This document shows, piece after piece, positions 33,260-42,537 of a stretch of 64,000 nucleotides of DNA (position 1 is the first letter of the stretch; every line of letters starts with the position of its first letter). This DNA comes from Acidiphilium sp. PA (GTDB lineage: Bacteria > Pseudomonadota > Alphaproteobacteria > Acetobacterales > Acetobacteraceae): assembly GCF_026191915.1 (NCBI RefSeq), contig NZ_JAIMBY010000006.1:62686-126685 (forward strand), in the 5' to 3' direction. The notes below the pieces were generated by a model that worked only from the letters and a program-made list of their open reading frames with translations, ran no database searches and was not told the origin of the DNA. The translations under genes and the position numbers were made by a program.

Positions 33260-35503
33260 ATGAATGATATCGTCGACAGCGCCGGCGCCGCCTCCCCCGA
33301 TCGCGGTAACGAGCAGACCGAGGCGGAACACGTCCGCATCCTCGCGGTCAAGGCCGCCGCACGGTTCCACGGCGTCGATCTCGCGACCGAGACGCTGACG
33401 CTCGATCCCAAGGACCCGGTGCCATCCTCGCCGCATCTGGTCGAATGGCTGCGCGAATCCGGCCTGTGGGTGCGCGGCATCATGCTGAATTTCCGTCAGT
33501 TGATGAAGGTCGAAACCACCGCACCTGTCGTCCTCCTGCTGCGCGACGGCGGTGCCGCGCTGATGGTCTCGCACGATCGCGACCGGTCGATCATCTTCGT
33601 GCGCGACCCGCGCGCACCGCTCGGCTCGGCACCGATCGCGGTCGATGAAATCCAACTGCGCCAGGTCTGGGATGGCGCGGTGCTGCTGATCCGCGGCGAG
33701 CGCGACGGTCAGGATGTCGAGCCGCCCTTCAATTTCTCCTTGCTGTGGCGCATGGTGCTGATCGAGAAGCGCATCCTGCGCGATGTCGCGATCAGTTCGA
33801 TCACGCTGACCATCCTGCAGGTCCTGCCCATTCTGATGATCATGGTCGTGCTCAACACCGTGATCATTTACAAGAGCATCAACACCCTCATTCTCGTCAC
33901 GCTGGTGTTCATCGTCTGCATCCTGTGGGAAGCGCTGCTCACCTGGGGACGGCGGATGATGCTGGTCATCCTGTCCACCAGGATCGACGCCCGGCTCAAC
34001 CTGATGATCTTCGATCGGTTGATGACCCTGCCGATCGATTTCTTCGAGAAAAACCAGGCCGGTGATCTGTCCTACAAGGTCGGTCAGATCTACCGGGTGC
34101 GCGATTTCATCACCGGCCGGCTGCTCTCCACCTTCATCGACATGTTCATGGTCGCGCTGATCCTGCCGATCCTGTTCTACCTCGATGCGTTCCTGGCCTG
34201 GACCATCCTGATCGCTTCCGGCATCATCGCCGTCATCATCACCTCGTTCCTGCCGGCCATCGCGCGGCTCACCGGCAAGATCATCGAGGCGGAAAGCCTC
34301 AAGGGCGCAGTCCTGGTCGAGAGCATCTACGGCATCCGCACCGTCAAGGCGCTCGCGCTTGAAAAAGTACGCGCCGACGAATGGGACGCCCGCGTCGCCC
34401 AGACCAGCAGCCTCAACATGCAGATGGGCAAGCTCTCCAACTGGCCGGTCGTGCTGTCGCTGCCGTTCGAGCGCTACGCCCAGGGTGGCGTCCTGCTGCT
34501 GGGTGGCTACATCGCGCTCACCTCGCAGAATCCGCTGGCGCTGGGTGGCCTGGTCGGCTTCATGCTGCTCGGCGGCCGCGTCGCCGGGCCGCTGGTCTCC
34601 TTCGCCCGGCTGATCCAGGATGCGCAGGAAGCGCGCGCCGCCGTCGCGATCGTCGGGCAGGTGTTGAACCGCCCGACCGAGCGCCGGGCGCTCAACACGG
34701 GCCTGCGCCCGCAGTTCCGCGGTTCGGTCGCGTTCGAAAACGTCACGTTCAGCTACGAGGGCACCAAGACGCCGGCGCTGAACAAGGTCAGTTTCGCAGT
34801 GCCGGAAGGGACCATGCTCGGCATCGTCGGGCGGTCGGGCTCGGGAAAATCGACCGTGACGCGCCTGCTCCAGGGCATCAACCGCGAATACACCGGCGCG
34901 GTCAAAATCGACAACACCGAGCTGCGCGAGATCAACCTGCGGCATCTGCGCAGAAGTTTCGGCGTCGTGCTCCAGGATAATTTCCTGTTCCGCGGTTCGG
35001 TGCGTGACAATATCATCGCCGGCCGCCCCGGCCTCAGCTTCGAGGATGCGATCCGCGCCGCAAGGCTGGCCGGTGCGGAGGAGTTCATCGAGCGCCTGCC
35101 GCAAGGCTATGAAACCTTCATCCAGGAAGGCTCGCCCAACCTGTCCGGCGGCCAGAAGCAGCGCCTCGCGATCGCCCGCGCCCTGATCGCCGACCCGCGC
35201 CTGCTGATCCTCGATGAAGCGACCAGCGCGCTCGATCCGGAAAGCGAGGCGCTGATCAACGCGAACCTGCTGCGCATCGCCAGCAACCGGACCATGGTGA
35301 TCATTTCGCACCGTCTCGCCTCGCTGGTCGAATGCGACCAGATCCTGGTGATGGATTCGGGCCAGGTGGTCGATCTCGGCAAGCATGGCGAGCTGGTCGA
35401 ACGCTGCGCGATCTATCGTCATCTGTGGTTGCAGCAGAACCGCCACATGAACCCCGAAGGGGCGCGCAACGCACCGACCCCGACACTCGCGCAGGGAGAC
35501 TGA
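33260..35503 (+). CDS. Type I secretion ABC exporter with degenerate C39 domain
   Basis: A 747-residue half-size ABC exporter of the HlyB type. Residues about 25-145 form a C39-like domain that lacks the catalytic Cys, so it would bind rather than cleave a substrate. The membrane domain spans about residues 160-450. The ATPase has Walker A GRSGSGKST (about 524), signature LSGGQKQRLAIARAL (about 627), Walker B LLILDEATSALD and ISHRL. The ATG at 33260 is preferred over a start 84 nt upstream. It is followed 4 nt later by an HlyD adaptor, with glycosyltransferases after that. Confidence 0.9.
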   Translation: MNDIVDSAGAASPDRGNEQTEAEHVRILAVKAAARFHGVDLATETLTLDPKDPVPSSPHLVEWLRESGLWVRGIMLNFRQLMKVETTAPVVLLLRDGGAALMVSHDRDRSIIFVRDPRAPLGSAPIAVDEIQLRQVWDGAVLLIRGERDGQDVEPPFNFSLLWRMVLIEKRILRDVAISSITLTILQVLPILMIMVVLNTVIIYKSINTLILVTLVFIVCILWEALLTWGRRMMLVILSTRIDARLNLMIFDRLMTLPIDFFEKNQAGDLSYKVGQIYRVRDFITGRLLSTFIDMFMVALILPILFYLDAFLAWTILIASGIIAVIITSFLPAIARLTGKIIEAESLKGAVLVESIYGIRTVKALALEKVRADEWDARVAQTSSLNMQMGKLSNWPVVLSLPFERYAQGGVLLLGGYIALTSQNPLALGGLVGFMLLGGRVAGPLVSFARLIQDAQEARAAVAIVGQVLNRPTERRALNTGLRPQFRGSVAFENVTFSYEGTKTPALNKVSFAVPEGTMLGIVGRSGSGKSTVTRLLQGINREYTGAVKIDNTELREINLRHLRRSFGVVLQDNFLFRGSVRDNIIAGRPGLSFEDAIRAARLAGAEEFIERLPQGYETFIQEGSPNLSGGQKQRLAIARALIADPRLLILDEATSALDPESEALINANLLRIASNRTMVIISHRLASLVECDQILVMDSGQVVDLGKHGELVERCAIYRHLWLQQNRHMNPEGARNAPTPTLAQGD

Positions 35504-35507
35504 GCCG

Positions 35508-36926
35508 ATGGCAAACCCAACCCCGCCGCGCGCATCCGGTGCGACCGGCTCCGGTCTCGCCCTCGCCAGCCCCGCCCAACTCGGCGACACGCCGATGGCG
35601 CTGCTCGAGTTCCAGTCGCCCACCGCCGCGGTCATCGCGATCCCGGTACCCGCAATCTCGCGCTACACCGCGCTCATCGTCACCGCGATGGTGTTCGCCC
35701 TGATCATCATCGCCTCGACCGTCCGGGTCAGCAAGGTGGTTACCGCCCAGGGCAAGCTGGTCTCCTCCGCACCGACCATCATGCTCCAGCCGTTCGATAC
35801 CTCGATCGTCCAGTCGATCGACGTGCACGAAGGCCAGATCGTTCACAAAGGCGAATTGCTCGCCCGGCTGAACCCCACCTTCGCGCGGGCCAACCTCACC
35901 GCGCTGCGCGCCCAGGTCGTCGCCCTGGCGGCCCAGCAGGCAAGGCTGGTCGCCGAAGCCACCGGCAAGACCTACGCGCCATCCCACCCCAACCCCGCCC
36001 AGGCGCTGCAAGCCGCGATTTTCGCGAGCCGCAAGGCCGAGCGGACCTACACGGTCGAGAATTACGATCAGAAGATCGCCGAACTCCATCTGATCGTGAC
36101 CAAGAGCGTGCAGGAAGCCGGGTTCTTCAAAAAGCAGGTCGGTGTCGCGCAGGATGTCGAGAACATGCGCAACCAGCTGCAGAAAATGCAGGTGGGCAGC
36201 AAACTCAACTCGCTGCTCGCGTTGAACGACCGGCTGACCGTATCGAGCTCGCTGTCGAGTGCGATCGCCACGGCCTCGGCCGGCGAGCGCGATCTCGCGG
36301 CCCAGCGCGCCGAGCGCGACGCCTATGAGAAGAAATGGGCGGCCGCCGTCTCGGAAGATCTCGCCGAAACGACCAGCAAGCTGGTCACGGCGCAGCAGGA
36401 TCTGTCCAAGGCGCAGTTGCAGAGCCAGCTGGTCGTGCTGCGCGCGCCGCGTGACGCCATTGTTCTCACGGTCGCGCATGTATCGGTCGGCTCGGTTTTG
36501 CAATCGGGCGAGAAATTCATCTCGCTGGTGCCGGTCGATGCGCCGCTGACCGTCGAGGCCGATATCAGCGGCACGGAATCGGGCTATGTCCATATCGGCG
36601 ATCCAGTCACGATCAATTTCGACACGTTCGATTTCCTGCGCTACGGCTCGGCCAAGGGCACGCTGAAATCGATCAGCGCCGACAGTTTCAGCCCGGAGCA
36701 AACCCCGGGCGAGGGTGGGTCCGCGCTGCCCAACCGGCCGCATTCGCTCTATTATCGCGCCAATATCTCGCTCGACGAGTTGATGCTGCACAACGTGCCG
36801 CCGGGTTTCCGCCTGGTGCCCGGCATGCCGCTGAACGCGAACATCAAGGTAGGACGCCGCACCATCATGTCGTACTTCATCACCAAGATCATGCCGGTCG
36901 CGTACGACAGTATGCGTGAGCCGTGA
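35508..36926 (+). CDS. HlyD family periplasmic adaptor of type I secretion
   Basis: A 472-residue membrane-fusion protein. A single N-terminal helix (YTALIVTAMVFALIIIASTV, about residues 52-72) is followed by a lipoyl-like half motif (IQSIDVHEGQIVHKGELLARLNP). A long coiled-coil region and the second lipoyl and beta-barrel part come next (LVVLRAPRDAIVLTVAHVSV, then ISLVPVDAPLTVEADISG). It would link the ABC exporter to an outer-membrane TolC-like channel, which is not encoded here. ATG at 35508, preceded by GGGAG. Confidence 0.9.
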   Translation: MANPTPPRASGATGSGLALASPAQLGDTPMALLEFQSPTAAVIAIPVPAISRYTALIVTAMVFALIIIASTVRVSKVVTAQGKLVSSAPTIMLQPFDTSIVQSIDVHEGQIVHKGELLARLNPTFARANLTALRAQVVALAAQQARLVAEATGKTYAPSHPNPAQALQAAIFASRKAERTYTVENYDQKIAELHLIVTKSVQEAGFFKKQVGVAQDVENMRNQLQKMQVGSKLNSLLALNDRLTVSSSLSSAIATASAGERDLAAQRAERDAYEKKWAAAVSEDLAETTSKLVTAQQDLSKAQLQSQLVVLRAPRDAIVLTVAHVSVGSVLQSGEKFISLVPVDAPLTVEADISGTESGYVHIGDPVTINFDTFDFLRYGSAKGTLKSISADSFSPEQTPGEGGSALPNRPHSLYYRANISLDELMLHNVPPGFRLVPGMPLNANIKVGRRTIMSYFITKIMPVAYDSMREP

Positions 36927-36944
36927 TCGGCGCCTGTAGCGGTC

Positions 36945-38729
36945 ATGCTGAACGCGATCGATAAACTCGCCGCGCTGTCTCCCCGGCGTGCCTTCAAGCG
37001 GGCAGGGGAGCTCGCCGGCGAGCAGCAATGGCAGCGCGCGGCGCGGCTCTACAGCATTGCCGCCGAAGCGGGGCTGGCCGAAGCGCAATTCGCCCTCGGT
37101 GAAGCCTACATGGCCGGGCGCGGCCTGTCGCAGAACCCGCGCGAGGCCGCACGCTGGTTCCAGCGCGCGGCGGAAGCCGGCCATGTCGAAAGCCAGTGCC
37201 GGCTCGCCGGCATGTTCATCCACGGGCTGAAGGCGCCGTCGCCCGATCAGGCGGCATCGCTGTTCGGCGATCATGTCCAGCCCAGCGAAACCGCCAATGC
37301 GGCCGATTTCGCCTCGGCGCTGATCTGGGCCCGCCGCGCGGCCGAGGCGGGCTCCGCCGATGGCGAGGCGCTGCTCGGATACATCCTGTCGAACGGTCCG
37401 GACGATATCCGCGATCTGGCGGCGGCCGAACTCTATTACCGCCGCTCAGCCGCGCAAAACTGGCCGCAGGGCCATCTCGGCCTCGGCATGATCCTGATGC
37501 GCCAGGCCGATACCGCCGAGAAAACCGTCGCCGCGATGCGCGAGTTCGAGGAGGCGGTGAAGGCCGATCTGCCGACCGCGCATTATCTGCTCGGGGTCAT
37601 CCACGAGCAGGCAGTCGGCGTCCTGCCCGACCCCGCGCGTGCCCTGACCCATTACCGCAAGGCCGCGATCCACGGCATCCGCAACGCCCAGGCCAAACTC
37701 GGGGCCATGCTGCTGGCCGGCCACGGCTGCGCGCCGGACCCGATCGAGGGTGAATCCTGGCTGCGTCGCGCGGCCATCGCGGGCGATCCGGAAGCGGCCG
37801 CGCTGGTGGCCGATCTGTACGCCCGCGGCGGCGCTCTGCCACCCAATTATGCCGAAGCCGCGCTCTGGTTCCGCGTCGCCGCCGAGGCCGGGCACCGCGT
37901 CGCGGCGCGCGCCTTGGGCATGCTCTACCTCACCGGCGCCGGCGTCGCGCGCGACCCCGAGGAAGCCGCCCGCTGGCTCGCCCGCGCCGCCCAGCAAGGT
38001 GACATCGTCGCCGGTGCCGATCTCGGTAATCTCATGCTGCGCGGCGAAGTCAGGCAATCCTCGGTCGATGGTCTGCCGATCCATGAATGGTTCGAAAAAG
38101 CCGCCGAATCGGGCGATCTGATCGGTGCGTTCAACTACGGCGTCTGTCTGGCCGAGGGCGTCGGCGTCAAGCGTGACGATGCGCGCGCCGCGATCTGGCT
38201 CCGGCGCGCCGCCGAGGGTGTGGTCAACGCGCAATACTGGTACGGCCGTCTTTTGTTCGAGGGGCGCGGCATCCCGGCCGATCCGGTCGAGGCCCACCGC
38301 TGGATCGCCCGCGCCGCGGAAACCGGCATGGTCGAGGCGCTGGCCCTGCTCGCCGAAATGAAGCTGCACGGCCACGGCTGCCCGCGCGATCACGCCGGCG
38401 CGCGCGACATGTTCCTCCGCGTCGCCGCCAGCGGCCATGCCGGTGCGATGTTCGCACTTGGTGCGCTCTATGGTGGCGGCCACGATATCCCGACCGACCG
38501 GATCGAGGCGCAGGCCTGGTTCGCCAAGGCGGCGGCGCTCAATCACCCGGTCGCGCAACTCATGCTCGGGCGCTATCTGCGCAAGGGATTGGCCGGCCCG
38601 CCCGACCCGGTGCAGGCGGCGCGCTGGCTCAACCGCGCCCTCGCGCAAGGCGTCGACGAGGCACGGATCGACCTCGCCGAACTCGCCCTGCCGGACGCGC
38701 CGCAGCCGCGCCAAGCCGCCGGCGATTGA
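36945..38729 (+). CDS. Sel1-repeat (SLR) protein
   Basis: A 594-residue solenoid made of roughly a dozen Sel1-like repeats. The recurring pattern is A..LG..Y..G.GV..D...A..W...AA..G, for example YMAGRGLSQNPREAARWFQR and LYLTGAGVARDPEEAARWLA. No signal peptide or membrane helix is seen, so a cytosolic scaffold role is likely. SLR proteins often organise exopolysaccharide, secretion or signalling complexes. Its position between HlyD and two glycosyltransferase genes suggests a scaffold for that machinery (inference). Confidence 0.88.
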   Translation: MLNAIDKLAALSPRRAFKRAGELAGEQQWQRAARLYSIAAEAGLAEAQFALGEAYMAGRGLSQNPREAARWFQRAAEAGHVESQCRLAGMFIHGLKAPSPDQAASLFGDHVQPSETANAADFASALIWARRAAEAGSADGEALLGYILSNGPDDIRDLAAAELYYRRSAAQNWPQGHLGLGMILMRQADTAEKTVAAMREFEEAVKADLPTAHYLLGVIHEQAVGVLPDPARALTHYRKAAIHGIRNAQAKLGAMLLAGHGCAPDPIEGESWLRRAAIAGDPEAAALVADLYARGGALPPNYAEAALWFRVAAEAGHRVAARALGMLYLTGAGVARDPEEAARWLARAAQQGDIVAGADLGNLMLRGEVRQSSVDGLPIHEWFEKAAESGDLIGAFNYGVCLAEGVGVKRDDARAAIWLRRAAEGVVNAQYWYGRLLFEGRGIPADPVEAHRWIARAAETGMVEALALLAEMKLHGHGCPRDHAGARDMFLRVAASGHAGAMFALGALYGGGHDIPTDRIEAQAWFAKAAALNHPVAQLMLGRYLRKGLAGPPDPVQAARWLNRALAQGVDEARIDLAELALPDAPQPRQAAGD

Positions 38730-41653
38730 CCGCCGCCGACCCCGATGCCGTCCGGCAGCGTCGCCACGCCGAAGCTGCGGACGCCTGGGCGCGGGGCCGC
38801 GACGCCCTGAATACCGGCGATCTGGCGACGGCCGCGTTCTGGCTCGAACGCGTCAGCCGCATCGCGCCACAGGACCCGCGCCCCACCTTCGAACGCGCCC
38901 TGATCCTTGCCGCCACACAGGACCCCGCGGCCGAACGCGCGCTCCACGCCATCGCCACCGCGCATGATCTGGCCGGCGCCTGGCTCGCCCTGGCGCGGGT
39001 ACGCTGGCGGGCGGGTGATCGCCCGGGTGCCGCGGCCGCGCTGGCGACCCTGTTCCAACGCCACGAACTGCCCGACGATGCCGATCTCGCCCCCTTCGCG
39101 GATGCGGTCGCCAGGGCCGCCGGCGCGCCCGGCTGGTGCGCGATCGCCGATGGCGCACTGGTGCTGCACGCCGCCGCCCCGACCATCCGGGCCGATGGCG
39201 TGGAATGCCCCGGCGTGCCGCGCAGGCTCGCCGGCCTCGCATTCCTGCAGATCGAGGCTGACGAAAATCCCCTGCTGGGCAGCCCGCTCGACCTCGCCAC
39301 ACTGCGCCGCACCGGCGGCATCGCCCATGCCGAGCGCGGCGGCATCACCGGCTGGGTCACAAACCCGGCCGCGCCGGACCGTGCCCCGAACCTGACCCTG
39401 ATCGACCGGCGCGGCACCGCGCGCGCCCTGCATCCGCGCCGCCGGCTGCCGCCGGATGCGCCGGCATGGTTCCTGCCGCGCCACGCGTTCCGCATCGGTG
39501 CCAAGGTGTTGCAAGGGCTGCAACCGCCGTTCCGCATCGTCACACCCGATGGCAGGCCGCTGCACGGCACCCCGCTCGACCCGGCGGTGCTGACCGACCT
39601 GCCGGCGTTCCGCGCGCGCAGCCGCACCCGCACGAGGCCCGCCATCGCCGGTCTCTGCGCGGTGATGCCGGTCTATCGCAACGCTGCCGCCACGCTCGCC
39701 GCGCTGCAATCGCTCTACGCGGCGCTCGGCCCGAAGCGTGGCGGTGCCGTGCCGATCGTTGTGGTCGATGATGCCAGCCCCGAGCCCGACCTGGTCCGCA
39801 TGATCGATGCCGAACACCGGGCAGGCCGCATCCATCTGCGCCGCCACCGCCGCAATCGCGGCTTCCCCGGCGCGGCCAACACCGGCATCGGCGCCGCGCG
39901 CCGTCTGCTGCCGGGCTGCGACATCCTGCTGCTGAACGCCGATATTGTGATTCCGCCCGGCGCGCCGGCGCGTCTGCAGGCGGCACTCTATGCCGGCGAG
40001 GCGATCGCGAGCGCCACGCCGCTGTCGAACGAGGCGACCATCCTGAGCTACCCCGCGCCGCAGGGCGGCAACCCGCCGCCCGATCTCGCGGCAACCACCA
40101 GGCTCGACCGGCTGGCCCGCCGCGCCAATCGGGCCGGCATCGTCGAGATCCCGACCGCGATCGGCTTCTGCATGGCGATCCGCCACGATGCGCTCGACGC
40201 CACCGGTCTTTTCGATCGGCGCCTGTTCGCGCAAGGCTATGGCGAGGAGAACGACTGGTGCCGCCGCGCGGCGGCACTCGGGTTCCGCCACGTGGGCGTT
40301 CCGGGCGTATATGTCGCGCATCATGCGAATACGTCGTTCGGCGCCGCGGCATCGTCGCTCTGCGCGCGCAATCTCGCGATCCTCGAACGCCGCCACCCCG
40401 GCTATCACGCGCTGATCGCCGCCCATCACGCCGATGATCCGCTGCAACCCGCGCGCTTTCGGCTCGACCGCGCGCGGTTTCAATCCACCACCGGCAACAG
40501 CGGCGCGGTCGTGCTGGTCTCGCACGACCATGGCGGCGGCATCGCCCGGGTCATCGCGGCGCGGATGGCATCGCTGCGCGCCGCCGGGCTGCGCCCGATC
40601 CTGATCCAGCCCGATTTCACCGATCCGGCCAGCCGCGCGAGCCTGATCGGCACCGCAAGGCTGACCGACGATGCGCCGCACGACTATCCCAACCTGCGGT
40701 ACGCGATGCCCGGCCGGTTTGCTGCCTTGGTCGCGCTGCTGCGCCGCGAATCGGTGCGCCATGTTGAGTTCCACCACACGCTCGGCCACCACCCGATCAT
40801 GCGCGGTCTGGCCACGGCGCTCGGTGTGCCGGCCGAGCACATCATCCATGACTACGCCAGTTTCTGTAAGCGGGTGAACCTGATCGGCCCGGCCCGGCGC
40901 TATTGCGGCGAGCCGGATGTGGCGGGCTGCAATGCCTGCATCGCCACCGCCGGCAGCGAACTGACCGACCCGATCAGCCCGGCGGCCCTGATCACCCGCT
41001 CGCGCGCCGAATTGCGCACCGCGCGCCGGATCAGCGTGCCCTCGGCCGATGTCAAGGCGCGGCTGCAGCGGCATTTCCCCGGCATCAAACCCACGGTCAC
41101 GCCCTGGGAAGACGATACCGCGCAATTCGCCCTGCGCGCCCCGCCGCCAGCCGGCGCGCGGCTGATCGCGGTGGTCGGCGGCATCGGACCGGCCAAGGGG
41201 TTCGATGTGCTGCTCGATTGCGCGCGCGATGCGGCTTCGAACAACCTGCCGCTGCGCTTCGTGCTGATCGGCACCAGCGAGGATGATGCGGCGCTGATCG
41301 CAACCGGGCGCGTGCTGATCACCGGCGCCTATCAGGAAGGCGAGGCGGCTGGGTTGATCGCGCGGTCCGGCGCGCAGCTCGGCTTCCTGCCCTCGATCTG
41401 GCCCGAGACCTGGTGCTTCGCGCTGACCGAGGCGTGGCGCGGCGGGTTGTACGTCGTGGGATTCGACCTTGGGGCCCAGGCGGCGCGCATCAAAGCCACA
41501 GGGCGCGGATTTCTGTTGCCGCTCGGCCTGCCGACGGCGCGGATCAACCAGACCCTGCTTGCGTGGCGACCAAATTTAGGCAATCTCAATAATCGTATAC
41601 AACCTCTGATGAGTTCCGCCCCCACCCCCGCCGACGCCAACCCGCTATCTTAA
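38726..41653 (+). CDS. Two-module glycosyltransferase (GT2 plus GT4-like)
   Basis: A 975-residue protein. Residues 1 to about 110 look like helical TPR-type repeats. A GT2 domain begins near residue 307 with GLCAVMPVYRNAAATLAALQ, has VVVDDASPEPDLV and NTGIGAARRLLPGCDILLLN, and the acceptor-side EENDWCRRAAALGFR. A GT4-like Rossmann pair begins near residue 590 (VVLVSHDHGGGIARVIAARM) and ends in LPSIWPETWCFALTEAWRGG. It probably adds two or more sugars to one acceptor. The TTG start overlaps the Sel1 stop (TTGA); no better start is close. Confidence 0.85.
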   Translation: MTAADPDAVRQRRHAEAADAWARGRDALNTGDLATAAFWLERVSRIAPQDPRPTFERALILAATQDPAAERALHAIATAHDLAGAWLALARVRWRAGDRPGAAAALATLFQRHELPDDADLAPFADAVARAAGAPGWCAIADGALVLHAAAPTIRADGVECPGVPRRLAGLAFLQIEADENPLLGSPLDLATLRRTGGIAHAERGGITGWVTNPAAPDRAPNLTLIDRRGTARALHPRRRLPPDAPAWFLPRHAFRIGAKVLQGLQPPFRIVTPDGRPLHGTPLDPAVLTDLPAFRARSRTRTRPAIAGLCAVMPVYRNAAATLAALQSLYAALGPKRGGAVPIVVVDDASPEPDLVRMIDAEHRAGRIHLRRHRRNRGFPGAANTGIGAARRLLPGCDILLLNADIVIPPGAPARLQAALYAGEAIASATPLSNEATILSYPAPQGGNPPPDLAATTRLDRLARRANRAGIVEIPTAIGFCMAIRHDALDATGLFDRRLFAQGYGEENDWCRRAAALGFRHVGVPGVYVAHHANTSFGAAASSLCARNLAILERRHPGYHALIAAHHADDPLQPARFRLDRARFQSTTGNSGAVVLVSHDHGGGIARVIAARMASLRAAGLRPILIQPDFTDPASRASLIGTARLTDDAPHDYPNLRYAMPGRFAALVALLRRESVRHVEFHHTLGHHPIMRGLATALGVPAEHIIHDYASFCKRVNLIGPARRYCGEPDVAGCNACIATAGSELTDPISPAALITRSRAELRTARRISVPSADVKARLQRHFPGIKPTVTPWEDDTAQFALRAPPPAGARLIAVVGGIGPAKGFDVLLDCARDAASNNLPLRFVLIGTSEDDAALIATGRVLITGAYQEGEAAGLIARSGAQLGFLPSIWPETWCFALTEAWRGGLYVVGFDLGAQAARIKATGRGFLLPLGLPTARINQTLLAWRPNLGNLNNRIQPLMSSAPTPADANPLS

Positions 41654-41666
41654 CGGAGACGCCTTG

Positions 41667-42527
41667 ATGTCAAAAGCCGCCGCCAAGTCTGCACCCCAGG
41701 CTGGAAATGCCCCTGCGCCCGCGCCGGAATTGCAGGCCGGATCGATCCAGGAGCTGAAAGTCTCGGGTCACCTGATGACGTTGGACACCGGCTTGTTCTG
41801 CATCGTCAACGAGGCGAATACCGGCGCGGCGCTCGACCAGGGCCTGCCGGGCGTGCGGATTTCGCCGCCGCCGCTGGGCGTCAACAGCGTTGAAATCACC
41901 GGCTTCCGCGCGGATGGCTGGCTGACCGGCCAGGGCGATGCGGCGTTGGTGCGCGTGGCCAAGGGGCCGGCGCAGGTGCTCGTCACGGTCTATCAGGTCG
42001 CCGGCCGCGCCGATGCCGCACCGCGGTTGCAGGTGATGCGCCTCGCCCAGGGCATGGCCGCCCCGGCCGCGCCCGCGGTGACCGAACCGGTCGCGATGGA
42101 TGTTCTCGCCCATATCCAGACGCGCGGCGACGTGGGGGCAAAATTCGGCGACTGGCTGGGTGAGCCGGGCTCCGGCAACTGGATCGAGGGCATCGCGATC
42201 GCGGCGCCCGAAGGCGTCGCGCCGGAAGATTTATCGTATCAGGCCGTGCTTGGTCGCGGCTGGCTGTCTCCCTGGGTCGCCGCCGGCGATTATTGCGGCA
42301 GCCGCGGCATGGCGCTGCCGCTGCTGGGGCTGCGGGTGCGGCTGGAGGGCAAGGCGGCCGAGGCGTTCGAATTGTCGTGCGAGGCAAGCTTTGTCGATGG
42401 CTCGAAGGCCGGGCCGGTCGGCAGCGATGAAACCTGCGAGGCGGACAGTCTGGCGGCACTCGAAGCGGTCCGCCTGACCCTGGTGCCGCGCGCCAAAATC
42501 AAGGCGGTCGCGCGCGGCCGACGCTGA
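41667..42527 (+). CDS. Unknown protein with ChW (hydrophobic W)-like motif
   Basis: A 286-residue protein without a signal peptide. An Ala/Pro-rich N-terminus is followed by a beta-rich part (VNSVEITGFRADGWLTGQGD). From about residue 190 the segment LSYQAVLGRGWLSPWVAAGD, then a Gly-rich turn and LPLLGLRVRL, matches the pattern of clostridial hydrophobic-W repeats (Y.A.v...GW..WV..G...G..G..l.l.al...l). The upstream GNWIEGIAI is also typical of such proteins. ChW repeats bind surfaces or glycans in Firmicutes; the role here is unknown. ATG at 41667 with GGAG 8 nt upstream. Confidence 0.65.
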   Translation: MSKAAAKSAPQAGNAPAPAPELQAGSIQELKVSGHLMTLDTGLFCIVNEANTGAALDQGLPGVRISPPPLGVNSVEITGFRADGWLTGQGDAALVRVAKGPAQVLVTVYQVAGRADAAPRLQVMRLAQGMAAPAAPAVTEPVAMDVLAHIQTRGDVGAKFGDWLGEPGSGNWIEGIAIAAPEGVAPEDLSYQAVLGRGWLSPWVAAGDYCGSRGMALPLLGLRVRLEGKAAEAFELSCEASFVDGSKAGPVGSDETCEADSLAALEAVRLTLVPRAKIKAVARGRR

Positions 42528-42537
42528 GCGGCGCGCC

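Noticed and set aside
33212-35635. Very long minus-strand open frame (807 codons) opposite the ABC exporter
   Set aside because: It is antisense to a clearly conserved exporter, has low-complexity Asp/Gln/Arg composition and no recognisable domain. High GC content produces such frames.
38573-41125. Minus-strand open frame of 850 codons opposite the large glycosyltransferase
   Set aside because: It is the complementary shadow of conserved GT motifs; its translation is Gly/Ala/Arg-rich without family similarity.
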